Source of the DNA: Micromonospora cathayae
Lineage (GTDB): Bacteria > Actinomycetota > Actinomycetes > Mycobacteriales > Micromonosporaceae
DNA length: 64,000 nucleotides
Assembly (NCBI RefSeq): GCF_028993575.1
Contig: NZ_CP118615.1
Span: forward strand, 3,162,001-3,226,000
Direction: 5' to 3'
The position numbers were made by a program, and so were the translations under genes. Positions 1-8,100 of the stretch are shown in pieces (the first letter of the stretch is position 1; each line of letters starts with the position of its first letter). Under the pieces are notes generated by a model. The model did no database searches. It was not told the DNA's origin and was given only the letters and a program-made list of their open reading frames with translations.

Positions 1-1106
1 GGGGCCGGCATGTCCGGTACATGGGTCAGTCCGGGACCGGTCGGGTACGGGGTGATCTCCCCGGCCGGGGTGATCCACTGGGTGGGGTTGCCGGCGCTGA
101 TCCAGCCGGTCCAGGCCCCGGCCAGGCGGAGCACCGCCCGGTTCTGCGGGTACGGTGCCGGCCCGGCCAGTGGCCCGGCACCGGCCCCCGGCACGGTCGG
201 GTCGACCGGCAGGAACAGCTCGCCGGCCGTCCCGGTGGGCAGCTGGTTGATGAACTTGACCCGGACCGGCCGGCCGCGTCGGGCCACCACCATCGGCCCG
301 AGGTGGTACGCCCGGCCGGGCGGGACGACCGTGTTGTGCCCGTCCCGGTCGGTGCCGAGGTTGAGCTGACGGTAGCCGCGCAGCCGGGTGGGCGGCAGGT
401 CCCGGTGCAGGCGCTGGCTGTACTCGGTCAGGCCGATCTCGTAGTAGTCGCAGCCCGGGTAGCTGATCGTGTCGGGGACCGCCACCGGTAGCTGCCCGGT
501 CGCCTCGTCCGCCGGGCCGGAGCCGGAGGTGCGGCCGGAGCCGGAGCTGGGGGTGGAGCGGGAGGTGGGGGCGGAGCCGGAGCTGGGGGTGGAGCGGGAG
601 GTGGGGGCGGAGCCGGAGCTGGGGGTGGAGCCTGGCGCGGAGCCCGGCCCGGGAGCGGAGCCGGGGCCGGGGCCGGGGATGGGCAGCGGGTCGACGAACT
701 TGCGCAGTCCGGTCCCGGGGACCACCCGGCCGGACGGGTCGAGCCGGGGGCGTGGGCTGGTGGCGAAGTTCGGTTCCGGGCCGAAGAGCCGGGGTGCCGC
801 AGCCGGGTCGAGGGCCGCCGGCACCGGACCTGCCGGGAGCACCGTCGGTGCCGGACCTGCCGGGAGCACCGCCGGCACCGGAAGCACCGCCGGTGCCGGC
901 ATCGGCTCGGTGATGTCGTCGGTGGTGGCGGCATCGTCGGCGGTGGCGACGTCGGTGGTGGCGGCATCGTCGGCGGTGGCGGCATCGGTGGGGGCGGCAT
1001 CGTTGGTGGTGGCGGTGGGGGCGGAGGTGGGGGCGCTCCGGGCAGCCGGCACGTTGCCGGTGCCGGTCGCCGTCCGGGCGGGGCGGAATCTGCGGAAGAT
1101 GGCCAT
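1..1106 (-). CDS. Multicopper oxidase-like protein, 5' part only
   Basis: The minus-strand reading frame starts with ATG at 1106 behind a GGGGGAG ribosome site and stays open to the window edge (368 codons). The first ~135 residues are Ala/Pro/Thr-rich with short repeats. A proline/serine linker follows, in which PSSGSAPTSRST recurs. After that comes the first cupredoxin domain of CotA/bilirubin-oxidase-type enzymes: FVDPLPIPG, EYSQRLHRDLPPTRLRGY, a segment ending PVRVKFINQLP, then TPAGE and VPDMP. At the position where the family has its first copper motif (VHLHG), this protein reads LRLAG, so both histidines are absent. No signal peptide is obvious. The three other copper motifs would lie outside the window. 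The family call comes from the flanking motifs; enzymatic activity is doubtful. Confidence 0.72.
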   Translation of the reverse strand, partial: MAIFRRFRPARTATGTGNVPAARSAPTSAPTATTNDAAPTDAATADDAATTDVATADDAATTDDITEPMPAPAVLPVPAVLPAGPAPTVLPAGPVPAALDPAAAPRLFGPEPNFATSPRPRLDPSGRVVPGTGLRKFVDPLPIPGPGPGSAPGPGSAPGSTPSSGSAPTSRSTPSSGSAPTSRSTPSSGSGRTSGSGPADEATGQLPVAVPDTISYPGCDYYEIGLTEYSQRLHRDLPPTRLRGYRQLNLGTDRDGHNTVVPPGRAYHLGPMVVARRGRPVRVKFINQLPTGTAGELFLPVDPTVPGAGAGPLAGPAPYPQNRAVLRLAGAWTGWISAGNPTQWITPAGEITPYPTGPGLTHVPDMPA

Positions 1107-1124
1107 GGCTCTCCCCCGGGACGG

Positions 1125-1166
1125 GGGTACGACGACCGTCACCCCGGTGTGACCGGGGTCGTACCC
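1125..1166 (-). promoter_or_regulatory. Two-tier inverted repeat in the oxidase gene leader
   Basis: The outer arms GGGTACGA (1125-1132) and TCGTACCC (1159-1166) enclose inner arms ACCCCGGT (1141-1148) and ACCGGGGT (1152-1159) with a 3-base loop. The element sits about 20 bases upstream of the ATG at 1106, just outside the ribosome site. It could be an mRNA leader structure or a dyad operator. No T-run follows, so a terminator is less likely. Confidence 0.5.
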
Positions 1167-1265
1167 GTGGCGCTCTGCTGACAGTCTGTGAACGCGTAAC
1201 CGCAGCATGCGACGCGGGTGCCCGGGTGGGGAATTACCCAATCATCCCAATCTGCCGTTGATCGG

Positions 1266-2099
1266 TCAGGGGTGGGCCGGCTGGCAGACCGGGCACCAGT
1301 AGGTGACCCGGTCACCCAGAACCTCCTTGCGGATGGCGGTGCCGCAGCGCCGGCACGGCTGGGCCCGCCGGCCGTACACGTAACTGGTCTGTCCCCGGTG
1401 CAGGGAGCCGGTGGTGCTCTGGGTCCACCGTCCCCGGTTGGCGGCCAGCAGCCGATGGGCGAGGGCGGTCAGGCCGGGCAGGTCCGGCACCGCGCCGACC
1501 GGTGTCCACGGCGAGACGCCGCGCAGGAACAGCAGCTCACACTTGTAGAGGTTGCCCACGCCGGCCAGGTTGCGCTGGTCCAGCAGCGCCTCCCCGATGG
1601 TGGTCCCGGGGTGCGCGCCGAGCCGGCGGGCCGCCTCGGCGGCGTCCCAGTCCGGGCCGAGCAGGTCCGGCCCGAGGTGGCCGAGCAGGGCGTCCTCCTC
1701 GGTGGTGGGCATCAGGGCAACCTCGTGCAGGTGGTAGCCGACCGCGACCGCGTGGTCGGTGTACAGCACCACCCGGATCAGGTGCGCGGGCCTGGCGGTC
1801 CAGCGTTCCCCCGGCCGGTACGTCCGCCAGGCGCCCTCCATCCGCAGGTGCGAGTGCAACGTCCAGCGCTGCCCGGTGGTCTCCGTGGCGGTGGCTTCGA
1901 CGTGCCCGCTGGGGTCGGTGGGCGGGGTGAGCCGGAGCAGCAGGTGCTTGCCGCGACTGGCCGACTCGTGCACCGTCCAGCCGGTGAGGTCGGTGGCGGC
2001 GAGCCGCGGTACCCGGAAGTCGGAGCCGGTCAGCCGGTGACCGGCCAGCGCGCGGTGCAGGACGCGGGCGGTGTTCCAGACGGTGTCACCTTCGGGCAC
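1266..2099 (-). CDS. nei2: Endonuclease VIII-type DNA glycosylase/AP lyase (Fpg/Nei family)
   Basis: The 277-residue product begins (GTG start) with PEGDTVW after the initiator. This is the Fpg/Nei N-terminus, where Pro2 is the Schiff-base nucleophile and Glu3 assists. A helix-two-turn-helix region (DQRNLAGVGNLYKCE) lies mid-protein. The C-terminus has the zinc finger CRRC...CPVC that contacts DNA. The enzyme excises oxidised pyrimidines and nicks the abasic site in base-excision repair. PEGDTVW is typical of the actinobacterial Nei2 branch rather than MutM. In mycobacteria nei2 adjoins lhr; here lhr lies 3 kb away on the same strand, so the pairing is partly kept. Confidence 0.9.
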   Translation of the reverse strand: MPEGDTVWNTARVLHRALAGHRLTGSDFRVPRLAATDLTGWTVHESASRGKHLLLRLTPPTDPSGHVEATATETTGQRWTLHSHLRMEGAWRTYRPGERWTARPAHLIRVVLYTDHAVAVGYHLHEVALMPTTEEDALLGHLGPDLLGPDWDAAEAARRLGAHPGTTIGEALLDQRNLAGVGNLYKCELLFLRGVSPWTPVGAVPDLPGLTALAHRLLAANRGRWTQSTTGSLHRGQTSYVYGRRAQPCRRCGTAIRKEVLGDRVTYWCPVCQPAHP

Positions 2100-2180
2100 C
2101 CGTCCATCCTGCCCGGCCCACCGGTCGACGACGGTCGCACCGTCCCGTCTCCCCTGGCCGTGAGTGGAGAGGACCGGTCG

Positions 2181-2423
2181 TCAGGGCTGTTCGTCCGGGC
2201 GGGGCGGACGGACCATCTCCTGGTAGCGGGGGTGACTCGCCCCGTAGATGGCGAAGTTGAGCCGGGCGTGCGACAGGCTCAGGTCGCCGTTGGGGCCGCC
2301 CCGGACCACGTCGGCGTCGGCGTCACTCTGGCCGTCGTCCGTCCAGAAACAGACCGGACAGGTGCCCCCACCCGTTCGGTAGCCGCAGCAAGGACAGGCC
2401 CCGGGAACCCACTGCTCACCCAC
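2181..2423 (-). CDS. CPCC-type cysteine-rich small protein
   Basis: This 80-residue protein has an N-terminal zinc-ribbon-like cluster: ACPCCGYRT followed by CPVCFW. A short acidic and polar region containing LSLSHARLNF and a tail (ASHPRYQEMVRPP) follow. The architecture matches the Cys_rich_CPCC family (PF14206), a small family of unknown function often found singly in bacterial genomes. The four cysteines in two CxxC pairs could bind one zinc ion. It is transcribed on the same strand as nei2 and the SAM hydrolase but is separated from each by about 50-80 bases, so co-transcription is possible but not shown. Confidence 0.8.
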   Translation of the reverse strand: MGEQWVPGACPCCGYRTGGGTCPVCFWTDDGQSDADADVVRGGPNGDLSLSHARLNFAIYGASHPRYQEMVRPPRPDEQP

Positions 2424-2471
2424 CGGGAAAGCATTTCACAATGGACGGAATCGGCGTAGCGGGGGCACGGG

Positions 2472-3257
2472 TCAGTCCGGATGGCGGACCGGCAGCGGAT
2501 CGCCCGACCGGACCCCGAGCCGCTCCGCCGCCCGGCCGCCGTTGACCGCCACCGCGACCTGCCCGGCCGAGTCGACGTAGATCACCAGTCCGTCGGGTGG
2601 GACGTCACCGAAGGTCCGGCCGTGCGCGGCCTCCTGCCCGCCCACCCGCAGCCGTTCCGGCCGTCCGTCGAGCACCGCCCCGGGCGCGGCGAGCTGCACG
2701 TTGCCGAAGTGGTCGACGGTCAGCACCTCGGCGGTGAAGCCCGTGGGGGTCACCTCCAGCACCGGGGCCGGCAGCCGGACCAGGTCGGCCGGGTCCACCG
2801 GCGGCCCGGCGTCGGCCAGCGGCGCACCGTCGGCCAGCCGGGCGGCGACCGGGGCGAAGACGTCCCGACCGTGGAAGGTGCGGGACACCGCCGGGGCCAG
2901 CCAGTGCGGGTTGGTCAGCTCCACCGCCGCGCGGATCCCGCCCAACGCCTCGGCCGCCGGCACCAGCAGCCCGTTGTCCGGCCCGACCAGCAGGGCGTCC
3001 GGGGTCGCCAGGGCGATGCCGCGCCGGCTGGTGCCGACCCCCGGGTCGACCACCGCGACGTGCACGGCCGGCGGCAGGTACGGCACGGTCTGGGCGAGGA
3101 CCGCCGCGCCGTGCCGCACGTCGGTCGGCGGCACCAGGTGGGTCACGTCGATCACCCGTACCTGCGGTGCCAGCCGGGCGATCACCCCGTGGCAGGCCGC
3201 CACGAACCCGTCGGAGAGCCCGTAGTCCGTGGTCAACGAGATCCAGCCGAACCGCAT
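2472..3257 (-). CDS. S-adenosyl-L-methionine hydrolase (SAM hydroxide adenosyltransferase, DUF62)
   Basis: The 261-residue product starts MRFGWISLTTDYGLSDGFV, the DUF62 N-terminus with its conserved Asp. It continues with VIDVTHLVPPTDVRHGA, VAVVDPGVGTSRRGIAL and VGPDNGLLVPAAEALGG. The C-terminal half contains DHFGNVQLA. Family members cleave SAM to adenosine and methionine with water. Salinispora SalL and the fluorinase FlA are halide-using relatives, but those keep extra halide-site loops inside biosynthetic clusters. None is seen here, so the plain hydrolase is the better call. The length matches the family. The product is probably cytosolic. Confidence 0.88.
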   Translation of the reverse strand: MRFGWISLTTDYGLSDGFVAACHGVIARLAPQVRVIDVTHLVPPTDVRHGAAVLAQTVPYLPPAVHVAVVDPGVGTSRRGIALATPDALLVGPDNGLLVPAAEALGGIRAAVELTNPHWLAPAVSRTFHGRDVFAPVAARLADGAPLADAGPPVDPADLVRLPAPVLEVTPTGFTAEVLTVDHFGNVQLAAPGAVLDGRPERLRVGGQEAAHGRTFGDVPPDGLVIYVDSAGQVAVAVNGGRAAERLGVRSGDPLPVRHPD

Positions 3258-3266
3258 CCGCCCACC

Positions 3267-3533
3267 CTAGGCCCTCACCGCCGCGCGGGACCGCCCCGCC
3301 GTGGGGACCGGCGCGGTCCGCCGTCGCACCAGCAACCCCGCCGGCTGTACGAAGATCGACCGTCGGGCGACCGCGTCACCGGCGGTGTCGAGCTGGTACC
3401 CGTCCAGCCAGACCCACCCGTCGTACGTGGGCCGGTCGAGCACCCGGATCAGCCGGAACGCGACCGGCCGGGTGAACTGCACACTGGCCGCCTGCGTGAC
3501 GTACAGCAGGTCACCGGCCCGCAGCGCGGTCAC
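3267..3533 (-). CDS. Small hypothetical protein, coupled to the upstream gene
   Basis: A GTG start at 3533 overlaps the TGA of the upstream gene (bases 3530-3533 read GTGA), implying translational coupling. The 88-residue product begins VTALRAGDLLYVTQAASVQF and contains RLIRVLDRPTYDGWVWLDGY, then a basic Arg/Ala-rich tail. The YDGWVWLDGYQLD stretch looks like a small beta-rich domain, but I recognise no family. A longer reading from 3803 exists, but its first 90 residues are low-complexity and overlap the upstream coding frame. The coupled start is therefore preferred. Confidence 0.6.
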   Translation of the reverse strand: MTALRAGDLLYVTQAASVQFTRPVAFRLIRVLDRPTYDGWVWLDGYQLDTAGDAVARRSIFVQPAGLLVRRRTAPVPTAGRSRAAVRA

Positions 3534-3757
3534 CGGCCCGGCTCGGGCCAGTGGCCCCGGTTGACCGGTACCCGGCGACGGGGCCGGCCCGGCAGCTCCG
3601 CCCGGTGTGCCCGAAGCCGTTCCCGGGACCAGGTCAGCGACGGACAGTGGTCGGGTCCGCATCGTCGGCACCGACCGGCGGCCCAGTGCTGCCGGATGAT
3701 CCGTTTCGCCAGCCGGTGGACCCAGACCTCTGCCGGCCTGCTCACGCCCATCGCCAT
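3530..3757 (-). CDS. Small CxxC-containing hypothetical protein
   Basis: The 75-residue product starts at the ATG at 3757, five bases after a GGAGG ribosome site; a GTG six bases earlier overlaps that site. It is basic and contains VHRLAKRIIRQHW followed by RCRRCGPDHCPSL. The spaced cysteines and histidine could bind zinc. It ends in a GTGA overlap with the next gene, so the two small proteins are probably made together. No function can be assigned. The basic charge and the Cys cluster leave open nucleic-acid binding, which is speculation. Confidence 0.6.
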   Translation of the reverse strand: MAMGVSRPAEVWVHRLAKRIIRQHWAAGRCRRCGPDHCPSLTWSRERLRAHRAELPGRPRRRVPVNRGHWPEPGR

Positions 3758-3969
3758 CCCCACCTCCGGAGACAGGCAGGTCCGGCCACGGAGCCCTGGT
3801 CACGCAGCCGGACCGCTACCTGTGCCCATCCAGGAAACCGAACAACGGACCCCCTGTCAAGTTCGACAGAGATGGTAAGGAGCGCTGATCTGCATGCTTG
3901 GCAGGGCTTTCGGGTGATGTCGACAGGGCTCTCAGGTTAGAAAGGGGGTGCGGTCTGGATGCTGCGGAA

Positions 3970-4194
3970 ATGGGTTGGCGGCGTCGGCTGTACGGAAGCG
4001 CGGAGCTTCAGGAGCGCTTGGGTGTCTCGCGCGTCCGGGTCGTCCAGCTCACCAGTCGCACTGATTTCCCGGAGCCCTTCGACCGGCTGGCCGGTGGGGC
4101 GGTCTGGCTGGTGGAGGACGTGGAGCGCTGGATCACCGAACACCAGCCCTGGAAGGCCCGGGGCGCGGACGAACCACCTCCGCCGGAGAGCTGA
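3970..4194 (+). CDS. Excisionase/AlpA-like helix-turn-helix DNA-binding protein
   Basis: The predicted 74-residue product reads RLYGSAELQERLGVSRVRV at the start, a MerR/AlpA-type winged helix-turn-helix. A wing with DFPEPFDRLAGGAVWLVEDV and a final helix (ERWITEHQP) follow. Such proteins are phage excisionases, AlpA regulators or free-standing HTH regulators. No integrase or phage gene is nearby. The start is uncertain: the ATG at 3970 gives the family's usual length but lacks a good ribosome site, while the frame is open upstream to 3898. Confidence 0.6.
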   Translation: MGWRRRLYGSAELQERLGVSRVRVVQLTSRTDFPEPFDRLAGGAVWLVEDVERWITEHQPWKARGADEPPPPES

Positions 4195-4358
4195 GCCCGG
4201 CCTTACTGGCGCCTGAGGTGCAACCGGCTCGGCGTGTCGGGTAGCTGAGCTGTCAGGAACCGGTGCGGTTCGTTCCTCCGGCACAGCCGCTCCGGGGCCG
4301 GGTGGTCGGCCGACCGGCCCCTCGCCGGAGGTTGAGCGGTTCGGGCAGACTACGAGGC

Positions 4359-4967
4359 GTGACCTCCGCATCCCGTACCCGCGCCGTCGCCGCCCTGCTG
4401 CTGCTCGCCACCGCGCTGGCCGGCTGCGGCAGTGACGACCGCGACGACCGGCCCGACAGCGCCGCCCCGCCGGCCGCGTCCACCCCGGCCACCCCGACGG
4501 AGAGCATCCCGCCGACGGTGGTCCCGTCGGCCACGCCGACCGCCGTCCCCACGCCGAGCGGCCCGCCCCGGGCCGGGCGGATGACCCCGCCCCCGCCGGG
4601 GGCCGGGCCCGGCCAGCCGGGGAAGGCCAGCACCCCGCCGTTCGTCATGCCGACCCGGTCGGCCGGCGCGCCCAGCGCCCGGCAGGTGGTGGACGCGTTC
4701 CGGGCGGCGAAGCTGCCGGTGGCGAACCTCCGGGACCGCTCGGTCGACTGCGGGCCGGACGGTGCCGGGCTGGGCTGTGCCGAACTGCTCGTCACCGACA
4801 CGGTCTCGGTGTACGTCTTCCCGGACGCGGCGAGCGCCACCAACCGGACCGACATGTGGGGCACCGACGCGTACCGCGCGGGGACCGTCGTGCTCAGCTA
4901 CCTGGGCACGTCCACCAGCACCGCCCAACGGCAGCGCTACGCCACCGTCCTCGCCGACCTGACCTGA
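4359..4967 (+). CDS. Secreted lipoprotein of unknown function
   Basis: A GTG start at 4359 gives a 202-residue protein with a signal peptide: a basic N-terminus, the hydrophobic run AVAALLLLATA, then the lipobox LAGC with lipidated Cys at residue 23. A Pro/Thr/Ser-rich linker of about 80 residues follows. A folded C-terminal domain comes next, with ARQVVDAFRAAKLPVANLRD, two cysteines likely to form a disulfide, and a final part around TNRTDMWGTDAYRAG. This resembles small Micromonospora lipoproteins of unknown role. It would be anchored on the outer face of the membrane. It is convergent with lhr. Confidence 0.75.
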   Translation: MTSASRTRAVAALLLLATALAGCGSDDRDDRPDSAAPPAASTPATPTESIPPTVVPSATPTAVPTPSGPPRAGRMTPPPPGAGPGQPGKASTPPFVMPTRSAGAPSARQVVDAFRAAKLPVANLRDRSVDCGPDGAGLGCAELLVTDTVSVYVFPDAASATNRTDMWGTDAYRAGTVVLSYLGTSTSTAQRQRYATVLADLT

Positions 4968-5024
4968 CCTGAACCGGCCGACCGCCCGGGTCGGGCCGGG
5001 GGCGTCACCGGGCGACGGCGGAGA

Positions 5025-5110
5025 TCAGCCGCGTAGCCGCAGGCCGCGCGGGGTGACCCGGAAAGCGGGGGTCAGCCGCGTAGCCGCAGGCCGCGCGGGG
5101 TGGCCCGGAA
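5025..5110. repeat. 47-bp tandem duplication of the lhr 3' end
   Basis: A 39-bp sequence at 5025-5063 recurs at 5072-5110 with a single mismatch, offset by 47 bp. The 5072 copy is the genuine end of lhr (last 12 codons plus stop). The other copy, beyond the stop, would encode the nearly identical C-terminus (FRVTPRGLRLRG against FRATPRGLRLRG) and a second stop. Confidence 0.9.
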
Positions 5111-8100
5111 GCCTGCGGCGGTCAGCGCGTCCCGCAGCGCGGAGGCGTGCACCGACTCCCCGTCGGCCCGTTCCACGCTGATCGCCCCGAGCGCGCCGGA
5201 GTGCACCGCGTCGGCGAGGGCCTTCGCCGCCCCGGCCAGCGCGTCGGCGTCACCGGTGAACGACAGGATGGTCCGGCCGCCGCGCTCGACGTAGAGCACC
5301 AGGTCACCGCCGACCAGCACGACCAGCGCACCCGCCTTGCGGCCGGCCCGGTGGCCGGTGGCCGGGGCACTGCCCTCCCCGGAGTCGACCACCCGCTCCG
5401 GCCAGGGCAGCGCCGCCCCGTACGGGTTGGCCGGGTCGGTGGCGGCCAGCACCAGCGGGGCAGCGCCCCGGGGCCGTCCGCCGTCGGCCGGGTCGGCCTG
5501 GGCGCGGAGCCGGTCCACCGCGCCCGGCACCGCGAACTGCGCCGCGCCGAGCCCCTCCACGAAGTACCCGCGCCGGGCCGCCCCGCGTTCCTCCAGCGCG
5601 GACAGCACCGGGTACACCGCCGAGAAGCCGCCGGTCACCTGCTCGGCGACGACCGCGCCCCGGGTCACCACGCCGTGCCGTTCCAGCAGCACGTCGGCCA
5701 GGGCGGCGGCCCGCCGGGTCGGGTCGGTGTCCCGCTCCGGCAGCCGGGACCAGCGTCCGGCCACCGTGGGTGGCCCGGTCCGGCTGGGCAACGCCATCCG
5801 GCCGGGCCGACGGTACCGGGTGCGGGGCGCGGCGGTGGTCCGTGCCCGGTGCGCCCCGCCGCCGCCGAGCAGCGCGCGCAGCGGGGCGAGGGTGTCGTTG
5901 GTGAGGTGACCGGCCCAGACCAGGTCCCACACCACCGCCACCAGGGCGTCGTCGTCGGTGGAGCCGACCCGGTCGGACAGCGACCGGAAGAACAACGCCT
6001 GACCGTCGCCGAGCGCGTCGAGCACCGCCTGGTGCGCCGGGGTCAGCGTCAGCGCACCGTCCGGTGGCGGCAGCAGCAGCGGCGCGGCGTCCGCGTACGC
6101 CAGGGTCACCCAGCCGTCCCCACCGGAGATCGCCCCCGAGCCGGCCCAGACCACCTCGCCGCTGGCGCACAGCTCGTCCAGGAAGGCGGGGGAGTAGTCG
6201 GCGACCCGGACCGGCAGCACCAGCCGCTCCAGCGCGGACGCGGGCACCGCCGCGCCCTGGAGCTGCTCGACGGCGGCGGCGAGCGCCTCCACCCCCCGCG
6301 CCGACGAGCCGACCTGCTGCCAGCGGGGCAGGAACGCGGCCAGCGCCCGGGACGGCACCGGTTCGATCTCCCGGCGCAGCGCGGCCAGCGACCGCCGACG
6401 CAGCAGCCGCAGCACCTCGGCGTCGCACCACTGGGTGCCGGCGGTGTCCGGGAGGAACTCCCCGGAGACCACCCGCCCGGTCGCGGCGAGCCGACGCAGC
6501 GCCTGCTCCACCACGGCCACCCCGAGCCCGAACCGGGCCGCGCAGGTCGCCGCCGGGAACGGGCCGTGCGTCCGGGCGTACCGGGCGACCAGGTCACCGA
6601 GCGGATCGGCGACCGGGGCGAGGTACGCCTCGGGCACCCCCACCGGCAGCGCCACCCCGAGCGCGTCGCGCAGCCGGGCGGCGTCCTCCACCCCGACCCA
6701 GCGGTCCTGGCCGGCGACCCGCAGCCGCAGCACCCGGCGGGCGTCGGCCAGGCCGGTCAGCCAGTCGGCCGGCACCCCCCGCTCGGCCAGTTCCGCGTCG
6801 GTCAGGTCACCGAGCACCCGGAGCAGCTCGACCACGTCCTCGGCGTCCCGGGGGCGGCGCTGCTCGGTCAGCCAGCGCAGTTGCCGGTCCGTCTCGGCGA
6901 GCACCGTCGGGTCGAGCAGCTCCCGCAGGTCGACCCGGCCGAGCAGCTCACCCAGCAGGGCCGAGTCCAGGGCCAGCGCGGCGGCCCGGCGCTCGGCCAG
7001 CGGGGCGTCGCCCTCGTACAGGAACGCGCCGACGTACCCGAACAGCAGCGACCGGGCGAACGGCGACGGCTGCGGGGTCTCCACCTCGACCAGCCGGACC
7101 TTCCGGGCGGCCAGCTCACGCATCAGCCCGGTCAGCGCGGGCAGGTCGAAGACGTCCTGGAGGCACTCCCGGGCCGCCTCCAGGGTCACCGGGAAGTCGG
7201 CGTACTCGCGGGCCACGTCGAGCAGTTGGGCGGCGCGTTGCCGCTGCTGCCACAGCGGCTGGCGGCGGCGCGGGTCCCGGCGGGGCAGCAGCAGCGAGCG
7301 GGCCGCGCACTCCCGGAACCGGGCGGCGAACAGCGCCGACGTGCCGACCGACTCCTCGACCAGCTGCGCGACCTCCTCCGGGTCGAAGGCGACCAGGTCG
7401 GCGCCGGGCGGCTCGTCGGCGGTGTCCGGCAGCCGCACCACGATGCCGTCGTCGCTGGGCAGCACCTGGGCGTCCAGGCCGTACCGTTCGGTGAGCCGAC
7501 GGCCGATCGCCAGCGCCCACGGGGCGTTGACCCGGGCCCCGAGCACGCTGTGCACGGCCAGCCGCCAGTCGCCCAGCTCGTCACGGAACCGTTCCACCAC
7601 CACCGTCCGGTCGTCCGGCAGGGACCGGGTGGCGGCCTGCTGGTCCCGCAGGTACGCCAGCAGGTTGCCGGCCGCCCAGTCGTCCAGCCCGCCGGTACGC
7701 AGCGCGGCGGTCGCCGCCTCGTCGTCCTGCCGTAGCAGCGTCCGCAGCCGGGACCCGATCGCCCGGCCCAGCTCGACCGGACGGCCGGCCTGGTCGCCCT
7801 TCCAGAACGGCATCTTCGCGGCCTGGCCGGGGGCGGGGGAGACCAGCACCCGGTCGGGGGTGATCTCCTCGATCCGCCAGGAGGACGAGCCGAGCAGGAA
7901 GACGTCACCCACCCGGGACTCGTAGACCATCTCCTCGTCCAGCTCACCGACCCGGGCGGCGCGTTCCGCCCCGGCCAGGAAGACCCCGAACAGCCCCCGG
8001 TCGGGGATGGTGCCGCCGCTGGTCACCGCGAGCCGTTGCGCGCCGGGCCGGCCGGTGAGCACGTCGGTCGTCCGGTCCCAGAGCAGGCGGGGCCGCAGCT

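Noticed and set aside
428..1000. Proline-rich minus-strand frame at the left end
   Set aside because: It overlaps the oxidase-like frame in another phase and is composed of low-complexity Pro/Arg repeats generated by the same DNA repeats.
2472..3257. Chlorinase or fluorinase in place of SAM hydrolase
   Set aside because: No halogenation biosynthesis genes are nearby, and the protein has the length and motifs of the general DUF62 hydrolase.
3898..4194. Prophage remnant around the excisionase-like gene
   Set aside because: No integrase, phage structural gene, attachment-site repeat or tRNA is present. Free-standing HTH genes of this type are common.
5147..7735. Very long plus-strand open frame antisense to lhr
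   Set aside because: The encoded sequence is Gly/Arg/Pro/His-rich without domains, as is typical of antisense frames in very GC-rich coding DNA. The minus strand encodes a complete helicase.
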